This document shows, piece after piece, positions 17,576 to 23,753 of a DNA stretch of 64,000 bases. The notes below the pieces were generated by a model that was not told the DNA's origin, made no database searches, and saw nothing but the letters and a program-made list of their open reading frames with translations. Position 1 is the first letter of the stretch; every line of letters begins with the position of its first letter. Position numbers and translations under genes: made by a program. The stretch is from positions 124,001 to 188,000 of the forward strand of contig NZ_LQOW01000014.1 in the NCBI RefSeq assembly GCF_002102185.1, written 5' to 3'. The DNA is from Mycobacterium fragae (GTDB taxonomy: Bacteria > Actinomycetota > Actinomycetes > Mycobacteriales > Mycobacteriaceae).

Positions 17576-19069
17576 TCACGTATCCGGTAACCTCTCTTCG
17601 AGACTGGCATCGCACAGACTGTCGGTCGCAGCCACGTCCCGCTTCTCCGCGCTTCGCGTTGTCTTGTTGTCTACCGCCTGCTTTCGTGACTTCGTGAGTA
17701 CACGAAGCATTGTCGATGGGCGCAGCAAGTGGGAGGGCGGGTCAACCAGGTTCATCGATCGCAGGAATTGCTGGACGACTGCTGGATCGGTTTCGGCGGC
17801 CGCCAGCACCCGGTCCAGGTAAGCGTTGGTGATCCGTATAGACAGCGGCCGCTTTCCCGCTATCTGCGGCAAAGCCAGGTCTGAACTCACGGCCGCCTGC
17901 CAGGCCACACGAATATCTTTGGCGGACGCGCGAAAAAACCGCTGCGGTAGGTTGCGGTCACCCTGCCGCAGGCAGTGGCGGAGGATGAGCGTTTCGATGG
18001 CGGCCACCGACATGCCCTGCCCGTAGAGTGGATTGAAGTTACATAGCGCGTCGCCCATGACGATAAAACCGCCAGGGGTTCGCGCCAATTGGTCATAACG
18101 GCGCCACCGGTTTGATGGAAACCGATAGTGCGTCATGTCTGCGAGCGGCTCGGCACGGCGCGCGGCATCCAGCACGTGCGGGGGCGCCATGTCGGCCAGG
18201 CAGTCCAGCAGCGCTATGCGATCGACGGGTGGTTTTTGTCCTGCAACCGTTTGGACTGCGAGCCTGTAGGTGTCGTTCTCGCCGGCAAACATCGCGAAGC
18301 AAACGGGACGGGTGGGCTCGGGGCCGCTGAAGGCGAGGTACTCGCGCAACGTGCCCGACGGTAGGTGGACCGGCAGGCCGGCGTAGCTGACGTGCACCGT
18401 GAGTTGGTCTTCGCGCGGGCGAGGATAGCCCAGGTCGTCAAGAAACACCGGTGCTCGTGAGCCGCGCCCGGTGGCGTCCACGACAAGGTCTGCGGCCAAA
18501 GTGGTTTCGGCGCCAGAGTCGCGCCGCGCCACGACAACACCGGTCACGCGGTCGCCTTTCGGATCCGATGTCAATCTCACCGCGTCGTGACCCTGCACGA
18601 TCTCCACCTTGGAAATGGCAAGCAGCCTACGACGCAGGATCCACTCGATAAACGGTCGGCTGACGTAATAGCTGACTATCGAATCAGGGTCCGGGATCGC
18701 GCCAGATCGCAAAAACCGGTGCCCACCAAACGAAACCCAAAACCGTGACAGGTCACCGTCGTTCCACACCCGCGCGCCGCCGGCGATCAGCTCATCGACG
18801 AACCCGGGAAACAGCTCACCCATGATCTGCACCCCACGCGCTGCCGGAAGGTGGGGCAGGTCGCCTTGCGCCACACCGCGACGCGTCACCGGGCCATCCG
18901 GGAGGAAATCGCGTTCGACCACCGTGACCGTGCTGTAGAAGTCCGCAAGCACCCGGGCGGCCAGCAACCCACCAATGCTCGCCCCGAGAACTACTGCGGC
19001 CTCGCCAAGTTTGGGCACGTCGTCTCCTCGCCATTGCGGGCCTGCGTCGGTGGGCGGTGCAATCGACAT
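17576..19069 (-). CDS. FAD-dependent monooxygenase / oxidoreductase
   Basis: 497-residue flavoprotein. The dinucleotide-binding motif VVLGASIGGLLAARVLADFY is at about residues 26-45, the middle DLVVDATGRGSRAPVFL motif follows, and the second FAD motif GDALCNFNPLYGQGMSVAA lies near residue 340; together these define the p-hydroxybenzoate-hydroxylase/geranylgeranyl-reductase-like group. The C-terminus (after about 440) is an extra helical tail. AAAGG precedes ATG 19069 at a 6-nt gap. It heads the minus-strand set that includes the F420 reductase, cupin and methyltransferase and is divergent from an AraC regulator, which probably controls it. The substrate may be a lipid or aromatic. Confidence 0.9.
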   Translation of the reverse strand: MSIAPPTDAGPQWRGDDVPKLGEAAVVLGASIGGLLAARVLADFYSTVTVVERDFLPDGPVTRRGVAQGDLPHLPAARGVQIMGELFPGFVDELIAGGARVWNDGDLSRFWVSFGGHRFLRSGAIPDPDSIVSYYVSRPFIEWILRRRLLAISKVEIVQGHDAVRLTSDPKGDRVTGVVVARRDSGAETTLAADLVVDATGRGSRAPVFLDDLGYPRPREDQLTVHVSYAGLPVHLPSGTLREYLAFSGPEPTRPVCFAMFAGENDTYRLAVQTVAGQKPPVDRIALLDCLADMAPPHVLDAARRAEPLADMTHYRFPSNRWRRYDQLARTPGGFIVMGDALCNFNPLYGQGMSVAAIETLILRHCLRQGDRNLPQRFFRASAKDIRVAWQAAVSSDLALPQIAGKRPLSIRITNAYLDRVLAAAETDPAVVQQFLRSMNLVDPPSHLLRPSTMLRVLTKSRKQAVDNKTTRSAEKRDVAATDSLCDASLEERLPDT

Positions 19070-19224
19070 CTAGTACCTTTCATGGATATTCGGTTCGCCG
19101 CATCCAGCGGCGCGGCGGACGAGGGCCGTCCCTCCATCTGTTGCCAGGTGATCTGCCACGCCCACAGACTTTGCGGCTGTATCCGGTGCAGGAGGTGACT
19201 AAGCCGTGTCTACCGTGATTGGCT

Positions 19225-19240
19225 GAGACAGTCGTGTCTC
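19225..19240. promoter_or_regulatory. Palindromic operator candidate GAGACA-N4-TGTCTC
   Basis: Perfect 6-bp inverted repeat in the 414-bp divergent region between the FAD monooxygenase and the AraC gene. TGTCTC/GAGAC half-sites recur nearby (19207, 19260, 19345). It may be the site for a dimeric regulator of either gene. Apart from this and the element at 19297, the region 19070-19483 holds nothing I recognise. Confidence 0.35.
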
Positions 19241-19296
19241 TATCGCAAATCCTGTGCACGAGACCTGCATCGGATCTCGCTGAGCGTGCCTACCCG

Positions 19297-19317
19297 CATG
19301 ATGTCGCGAGTTGAGGG
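19297..19317 (+). promoter_or_regulatory. Weak fourth match to the GlxA-type element
   Basis: A 21-bp stretch starting CATGATGTCGC and ending TTGAGGG agrees at 16 of 21 positions with the element upstream of the HD gene. It lies 166 bp before the AraC gene at 19484. The match is weaker than the other three, so this is only a candidate. Confidence 0.3.
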
Positions 19318-19483
19318 AAAGATGTCCCGTCTAAACCAGTGTCCGAGACGTCGCGGCGTGGACAATGAATTTGTGACTTCAGGACTTAATAGTGGGTCCA
19401 TCCTGCTTGTGTGACGTCAGCTTGCTCACTCACTGCCGCACCAAGATATCGTCGTCATTGCTGAACAGACGGATGGAATCACG

Positions 19484-20407
19484 GTGAGCGCAGCGGTAAA
19501 CGCGACGCCCGACAATGTCGCGCGCCGACTGGGTTTCACACCAGACCAGCGCATCACAACTCCTGATGAAACGATGTCGGCGGCCATCTGGCGGTTCCAA
19601 CACAAGTCGTCATACGAATTGACCGGGCGCGCAAACGAGAACATGGACGTGATCTCGATGTCCGTGAGTGGGCGCCACCACCACACCTACTTCGCCAATG
19701 GGCGACAGAAGTGGAGCCGTATGCATGCGGCCTTTCACATGAACATCGTGGCCGCGGGAGAGCAACCGCGAGGGGTGTTCAATTCAGAGCATCCCTTCAC
19801 CTACTTGCACGTATATATGCCGCACACCATGGTTGAGCGCCTCGCCATGCAGAGCGGTGCGATCGAGAGAGGTCGGAAAGTTGTTCTTGTCGATCCGATG
19901 TGTTCACGTGACCCGTCCGTCGAGGTGATCTGTCGGCAGATCCTTCGCGAGATGACAATGGGTGACGGATGTTCTCGGATGATGTTCGAGTCGCTCGGCC
20001 AACAACTCGCTGTCCGCCTGATACGGCGGCATTCAACTGTGTCGGGCTCCGCAGTGTTCGCCGAGAACAGGGGCCCAGGCTATCGGGATTGGCGGCTGCG
20101 GCGCGCGATCGAGTACCTCGAAGCACACCTATCGGACGACGTCGGTTTGACCGAGGTGGCTAACGTGGTGGGATTGTCAACGGCCCGTCTGGCAGCTCTT
20201 TTTCGCGAGGGCACGGGCGAGCCCCCTCACCGCTGGTTGATGAACCGCCGCTTCGCACGAGCGCTTGAATTGTTGGGCGAGAGGTCTCTGAGTATTAGTG
20301 AAATCGCCTACCAATGTGGGTTCGCCAGTTCTCAACACCTGGCTACCGTGACCCGACGAAAACTCGCCATCACGCCGACTGAGTACCGCCGACAGCTACT
20401 CGGTTGA
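19484..20407 (+). CDS. AraC-family transcriptional regulator
   Basis: 307-residue regulator. The N-terminal ~200 residues form a ligand-sensing part of unknown type. The last ~95 residues are the AraC double helix-turn-helix: VGLTEVANVVGLSTARLAAL followed by LSISEIAYQCGFASSQHLAT and the end TPTEYRRQLL. The start is GTG 19484. It is divergent from the FAD monooxygenase operon and is the last gene before the right-hand 36-bp repeat and the initiator tRNA, so it probably controls the lipid-tailoring-like set. Family certain; inducer unknown. Confidence 0.88.
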   Translation: MSAAVNATPDNVARRLGFTPDQRITTPDETMSAAIWRFQHKSSYELTGRANENMDVISMSVSGRHHHTYFANGRQKWSRMHAAFHMNIVAAGEQPRGVFNSEHPFTYLHVYMPHTMVERLAMQSGAIERGRKVVLVDPMCSRDPSVEVICRQILREMTMGDGCSRMMFESLGQQLAVRLIRRHSTVSGSAVFAENRGPGYRDWRLRRAIEYLEAHLSDDVGLTEVANVVGLSTARLAALFREGTGEPPHRWLMNRRFARALELLGERSLSISEIAYQCGFASSQHLATVTRRKLAITPTEYRRQLLG

Positions 20408-20468
20408 CAGGTGAGCGGCTTAACCCGTCGGCCGATGAGGCCTAATGTGTCCAAACGCGTGCCATCAA

Positions 20469-20504
20469 GCATGCAAACGGCCCCCGGAGTGATCTCCGGG
20501 GGCC
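20469..20504. repeat. 36-bp direct repeat, right copy
   Basis: Identical over 36 bases to 1552-1587 and in the same orientation. It is positioned directly at the 3' side of the initiator tRNA gene, whose terminator it contains. Confidence 0.85.
20473..20504 (-). terminator. Intrinsic terminator of the initiator tRNA gene
   Basis: Read on the minus strand, an 11-bp G+C-rich stem (GGCCCCCGGAG / CTCCGGGGGCC, loop ATCA) starts 12 nt after the tRNA 3' end and is followed by GTTTGC. On the plus strand the same hairpin is followed by GTTTCGATTT, so it also serves the convergent AraC gene. Confidence 0.85.
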
Positions 20505-20516
20505 GTTTCGATTTAG

Positions 20517-20590
20517 TAGCGGGGACAGGATTCGAACCTGCGACCTCTGGGTTATGAGCCCAGCGAGCTACCGAGCTGCTCCACCCCGCG
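20517..20590 (-). tRNA. tRNA-fMet (initiator), anticodon CAT
   Basis: 74-nt cloverleaf on the minus strand starting CGCGGGGTGGAGCAG and ending CCCCGCTA, without an encoded CCA. The anticodon arm CTGGG-CTCATAA-CCCAG has the three G-C pairs that mark initiator tRNAs, and position 1 (C) does not pair with position 72 (T), the other initiator hallmark. D arm and T arm (GGTTCGAATCC) are normal. The accessory segment 1.6-20.5 kb abuts its terminator. Confidence 0.97.
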
Positions 20591-20649
20591 ACGGGTGAAT
20601 ACCAGGTTACCCAACGCCGCCGAGGCCGCCAAATCGCGGGCGGGCTTGG

Positions 20650-21180
20650 TCAGTGCGTGGGCGGGTTCAGCCCGTATCGCTCGATGATGTCATCCATCCA
20701 GTCCGGGTAGCCGTACGTCAGCCCGTACTTGTCTGCCAGTTCGGTGAATTCGGGCAGCTCGTGCAGAGTCCGAACGCCGTAATCGGCCGGATGACCCGCG
20801 TGCGCGAGCAGGTTGCCCAGTTCCCGGAAGTAACCGGCGAACGCACCAGGTGTGATGACCTCGATGATGCGGCCGGGCTCGGTGCCGGCGTTCCACATCG
20901 CGTGCATCTGCCCCCGTGGCTTGGTGATGTAGCCGCCGGCCTCGAGCACCACCTCGGTGTCGTCGGAGCGGAAGCCGATCTTGCCGGCGATCACGATCGA
21001 GCGCTCGTCCTCGCGGGAGTGGCGATGCGCCGCAGTGATCGAGCCAACCTCGAACGGATGCTCGACGAGCGCCACGTCCGCACTGGTCAGCTTGTACACG
21101 GCGCCGAAGGTGGGGAGGGACACCTTCTCCCCTTGCCCGGGTTCTACCACCGTGACCTCGGTTTGAGTCGTGCTGGTCAT
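20650..21180 (-). CDS. Cupin-domain protein
   Basis: 176 residues. It starts MTSTTQTEVTVVEPGQGEK at ATG 21180, with AGGAGG about 8 nt upstream. The cupin barrel shows AAHRHSREDERSIVIAGKIG (His-x-His and Glu ligands) and KPRGQMHAMWNAGTEPGRII with the second-motif His. The C-terminal third, around YGVRTLHELPEFTELADKYG, is helical. It is the last gene of an operon behind the HD protein (11-bp gap) and the SDR. Probably an enzyme or ligand sensor of the same pathway; the reaction is unknown. Confidence 0.88.
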   Translation of the reverse strand: MTSTTQTEVTVVEPGQGEKVSLPTFGAVYKLTSADVALVEHPFEVGSITAAHRHSREDERSIVIAGKIGFRSDDTEVVLEAGGYITKPRGQMHAMWNAGTEPGRIIEVITPGAFAGYFRELGNLLAHAGHPADYGVRTLHELPEFTELADKYGLTYGYPDWMDDIIERYGLNPPTH

Positions 21181-21191
21181 CTGACTGCCTC

Positions 21192-21842
21192 CTACTCGGG
21201 CCAGGTGCTGTTGAGGACGAAGTCCACCATGTCGTCGCGGATGAATGTCGGGTCGAAGTGCTGCAGCACGTCGGCGTTCATCGTGCCGAAGGTGCTGTGC
21301 GGGCGGTGCTTCATGCCGTCGTTGAACGCGGCCAAGATGCGATTCTTGAAATCCGGTCGCGGATGCGCGGCGGTCACCGCGGCGATGGCCTCGGGTGAGA
21401 GGTCGTCGCGGCCGATGCCGACCACATCGGTTTCGACACCGGCGCTGACGAGCGCGATTTCGGGTTCGAGGAATTCCGGGACCCCGGGGGTGGTGTGCAA
21501 CGCGATGCTCAGCCATACCTTTCGGACGTCGGCTTCGTCAACGCCACGTTGCAGCAGGAACTCTCGTGCCGCGTTGGCGCCGTCGACCTCGAAACGCAGC
21601 ATGGAGGTGCGGTAGCGCGGCGTCAGGCCCAGGTCGTGGAACATTGCCCCGGCGTAGAGCAGCTCCAGGTCGGGCTGTAGCCCGCGGCGGCGGCCCTGCA
21701 GCGCGCCGAACAGGAACACCCGCCGGGAATGGTCAAAGAGCAAGTCGTTTTCGGCGTCGCGAATGAAGTCGGTGATGTCGCGGACGAGCGCGGTGTCAGG
21801 TATGACGACGTCGGCGATGGTTTCAATCGATTTGGCGGCCAC
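21192..21842 (-). CDS. HD-domain protein, cyanamide hydratase-like
   Basis: 216-residue metal-dependent HD protein. DHSRRVFLFGALQG, AMFHDLGLTPRY and SIALHTTPGVPEF give the His and His-Asp metal ligands in the pattern of the fungal/plant cyanamide hydratase (Ddi2) family rather than nucleotide phosphohydrolases. Ddi2 adds water to cyanamide, giving urea. GTG 21842 is chosen because GGAGG lies 6 nt upstream; longer frames have no such site. It sits 11 bp before the cupin gene and carries the shared 21-bp element 78 bp upstream of its start. The true substrate is unproven. Confidence 0.85.
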   Translation of the reverse strand: MAAKSIETIADVVIPDTALVRDITDFIRDAENDLLFDHSRRVFLFGALQGRRRGLQPDLELLYAGAMFHDLGLTPRYRTSMLRFEVDGANAAREFLLQRGVDEADVRKVWLSIALHTTPGVPEFLEPEIALVSAGVETDVVGIGRDDLSPEAIAAVTAAHPRPDFKNRILAAFNDGMKHRPHSTFGTMNADVLQHFDPTFIRDDMVDFVLNSTWPE

Positions 21843-21919
21843 GATCAACCTCCTACGCTGGGTTGGAGCCAGTCTGCCCGGATTCTGGACTATTTGACTG
21901 TGGCGATTGAGTCGTCCCG

Positions 21920-21940
21920 CCCACAAAATGCGACATGATG
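21920..21940 (-). promoter_or_regulatory. Candidate GlxA-type operator upstream of the HD gene
   Basis: On the minus strand the element starts CATCATGTCGC and ends TTTTGTGGG, 77 bp before the HD start codon. It matches 18 of 21 positions of the element at 22745. A CAGACT box follows 44 bp downstream, at the same distance as in front of the ubiX cluster. Confidence 0.6.
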
Positions 21941-21942
21941 CG

Positions 21943-22653
21943 TCATGCGGCGAGGCTTCCACCCCCGTCGACGCGAAGGATTTGACCGGTGATGTATCCG
22001 GCGTCGTCGTCGAGCAGGAAACACACGGCGTGGGCGATCTCTCGCGGAGTGCCCAGCCGATGCAGCGGAATGCTTTGCAGGAAGCGGGCTTCGCGTTCCG
22101 AGCCCACCGGACTGCGTTGGCGATACATCTCGGTTTCGGTGGGCCCGGGCGCCACCGCATTCACGGTGATGCCGGTTGAGGCCAGCTCGCCGGCCCAGAT
22201 GCGGGTGCAGGTTTCCAGGGCTGCTTTGGCCGCGGCGTACGGGGTGCGCTCCGGAGTGCCGAGCGTGGTGAGGCTCGTGACATTGACGATGCGGCCCCAT
22301 CCTGCGGCGAGCATGCCGGGCAATGCGGCCTGCACAACCTGCACGGCGGTGCGCACATTCAGGTCGTAGGTGTCGAACAGGTGATCCAGGTCGATCGACC
22401 CGATCCTGCCGAACTGCGCGAAACCGACGTTGTTGACCACCGCGTCGACCGCGGCCTTGGAAACGATTTTGTCCAGCGTCGCCTCGGTGGCCGCCCGGTC
22501 GGCGAGGTCGACCTCGTAGAACTCGCCGGGAAAATCTGCGGGCGTCGTTCGGGCAAGACCGATCGGGCAGTGGCCGCCATCGGCCAGCCGGTCGGCCACC
22601 GCCCGGCCGATACCCTTCGACGCTCCCGTGATCAGGACCCGTCGTGACGGCAT
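21943..22653 (-). CDS. Short-chain dehydrogenase/reductase
   Basis: 236-residue classical SDR. Cofactor motif LITGASKGIGRAVADRLA, the NNVGFAQFG motif, then the catalytic Ser in VTSLTTLGTP, Tyr-x3-Lys in YAAAKAALE, and the late PGPTETEMYRQ loop. It oxidises or reduces a hydroxyl/keto group with NAD(P)(H). ATG 22653 has AAGGAG upstream; the longer open frame overlaps the divergent regulator and is rejected. It is the first gene of the operon with the HD and cupin genes, and divergent from the GlxA-type regulator. Confidence 0.93.
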   Translation of the reverse strand: MPSRRVLITGASKGIGRAVADRLADGGHCPIGLARTTPADFPGEFYEVDLADRAATEATLDKIVSKAAVDAVVNNVGFAQFGRIGSIDLDHLFDTYDLNVRTAVQVVQAALPGMLAAGWGRIVNVTSLTTLGTPERTPYAAAKAALETCTRIWAGELASTGITVNAVAPGPTETEMYRQRSPVGSEREARFLQSIPLHRLGTPREIAHAVCFLLDDDAGYITGQILRVDGGGSLAA

Positions 22654-22744
22654 GACGCACTCCTTCCGATGACCGAGTCGGATGGTTTGTGACCAGTCTC
22701 GGCTTGGTGAACGAAAAAGCGGCCATGGCTGATGCGCCCTCTTT

Positions 22745-22765
22745 CCCACAAAAAGCGACACAATG
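22745..22765. promoter_or_regulatory. Candidate GlxA-type operator in the SDR / regulator divergent region
   Basis: CCCACAAAAAGCGACACAATG lies 5 bp before the regulator start and 91 bp before the SDR start. The reverse-complement orientation towards the SDR is the same as at the other two sites, and GAGACT follows at the corresponding distance. Its place suggests autoregulation by the adjacent GlxA-type protein. Confidence 0.6.
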
Positions 22766-22770
22766 GCGGT

Positions 22771-23745
22771 GTGGCTGGGACCGACGCGCGTTCGAGGCTG
22801 GTGGTCATCGTCGTCTTCGACGACGTGACGCTGTTAGATGTCGCCGGGGCGGCCGAGGTCTTCGTCGAAGCCAACCGGTTCGGCGCGAACTATCGGCTCG
22901 AGTTCGCGTCGGTGGATGGGCGCGACGTGACAACCTCGGCCGGGACCCGATTGGGTGTCACCGGCAGCATTTCCTCAATCGATGCCCCCGACATCGTGAT
23001 GGTGGCCGGCAGTGACAACCTGCCCGGGCGGGCCATCGATCCCGCGCTCGTCGAGGCCGTCAGGTCGGTGGCCGGCCGGACTCGGCGCCTGGCGTCGATT
23101 TGCACAGGGTCGTTCATCCTTGCCCAGGCCGGCCTGCTCAGGGGCAGGCGGGCCACCACGCACTGGCACGATGCGCGACGGCTGGCGCGCGCCTTCCCGG
23201 ATGTCACCGTCGAGCCGGACGCGATATTCGTCCGCGACGGCGATATCTTCACCTCCGCCGGAATCTCGTCGGGCATCGACCTCGCGCTGGCGTTAGTCGA
23301 AATGGACTATGGCCAGGAGCTGGTCCGCGACGTGGCCCGGTGGTTGGTCGTCTATCTCAAACGCGCGGGCGGGCAATCGCAATTCTCGGCGCTGGTCGAG
23401 GCCGATCCGCCACCGCAGTCGGCGCTGCGCCCGGCCACCGACGCCGTCGCGGCCGATCCGGCTGCTGACCACAGCGTGAAAACCCTTGCCGCGCGGGCCT
23501 CGTTGAGCACACGACAACTGACGAGACTCTTTGAGTCCGAACTGGGCACCACCCCGGCCCGCTATGTCGAGATGGTCCGCATCGACGCTGCCCGCGCCGC
23601 ACTGGACGCCGGCCGCAGTATCAGCGACACCGCCCACCTGGCGGGCTTCGGCAGCACGGAAACCCTTCGGCGAGTATTCATCACCCGCCTCGGCGTGTCA
23701 CCAAAGGCGTACCGGGACAGGTTCCGCACGGCAGCTCGAGGCTGA
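22771..23745 (+). CDS. GlxA-type AraC regulator with DJ-1/PfpI-like N-terminal domain
   Basis: 324 residues from GTG 22771. Residues ~8-180 form a DJ-1/PfpI (class I amidotransferase-like) domain: VVIVVFDDVTLLDVAGAAEV, then the nucleophile-elbow motif SICTGSFILAQAGLLRG with its Cys retained, then ATTHWHDARRL. The last ~100 residues are an AraC helix-turn-helix: VKTLAARASLSTRQLTRLFE and ISDTAHLAGFGSTETLRRVF. Rv1931c and GlxA are of this type, and isonitrile hydratase shares the N-terminal fold. Probably regulates the divergent SDR-HD-cupin operon and itself. The retained Cys may bind or react with a ligand. Confidence 0.92.
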   Translation: MAGTDARSRLVVIVVFDDVTLLDVAGAAEVFVEANRFGANYRLEFASVDGRDVTTSAGTRLGVTGSISSIDAPDIVMVAGSDNLPGRAIDPALVEAVRSVAGRTRRLASICTGSFILAQAGLLRGRRATTHWHDARRLARAFPDVTVEPDAIFVRDGDIFTSAGISSGIDLALALVEMDYGQELVRDVARWLVVYLKRAGGQSQFSALVEADPPPQSALRPATDAVAADPAADHSVKTLAARASLSTRQLTRLFESELGTTPARYVEMVRIDAARAALDAGRSISDTAHLAGFGSTETLRRVFITRLGVSPKAYRDRFRTAARG

Positions 23746-23753
23746 GGGCTGCG

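Noticed and set aside
20653..21615. 320-codon plus-strand ORF opposite the cupin and HD genes
   Set aside because: Antisense shadow; the minus-strand frames have domains, ribosome-binding sites and operon spacing.
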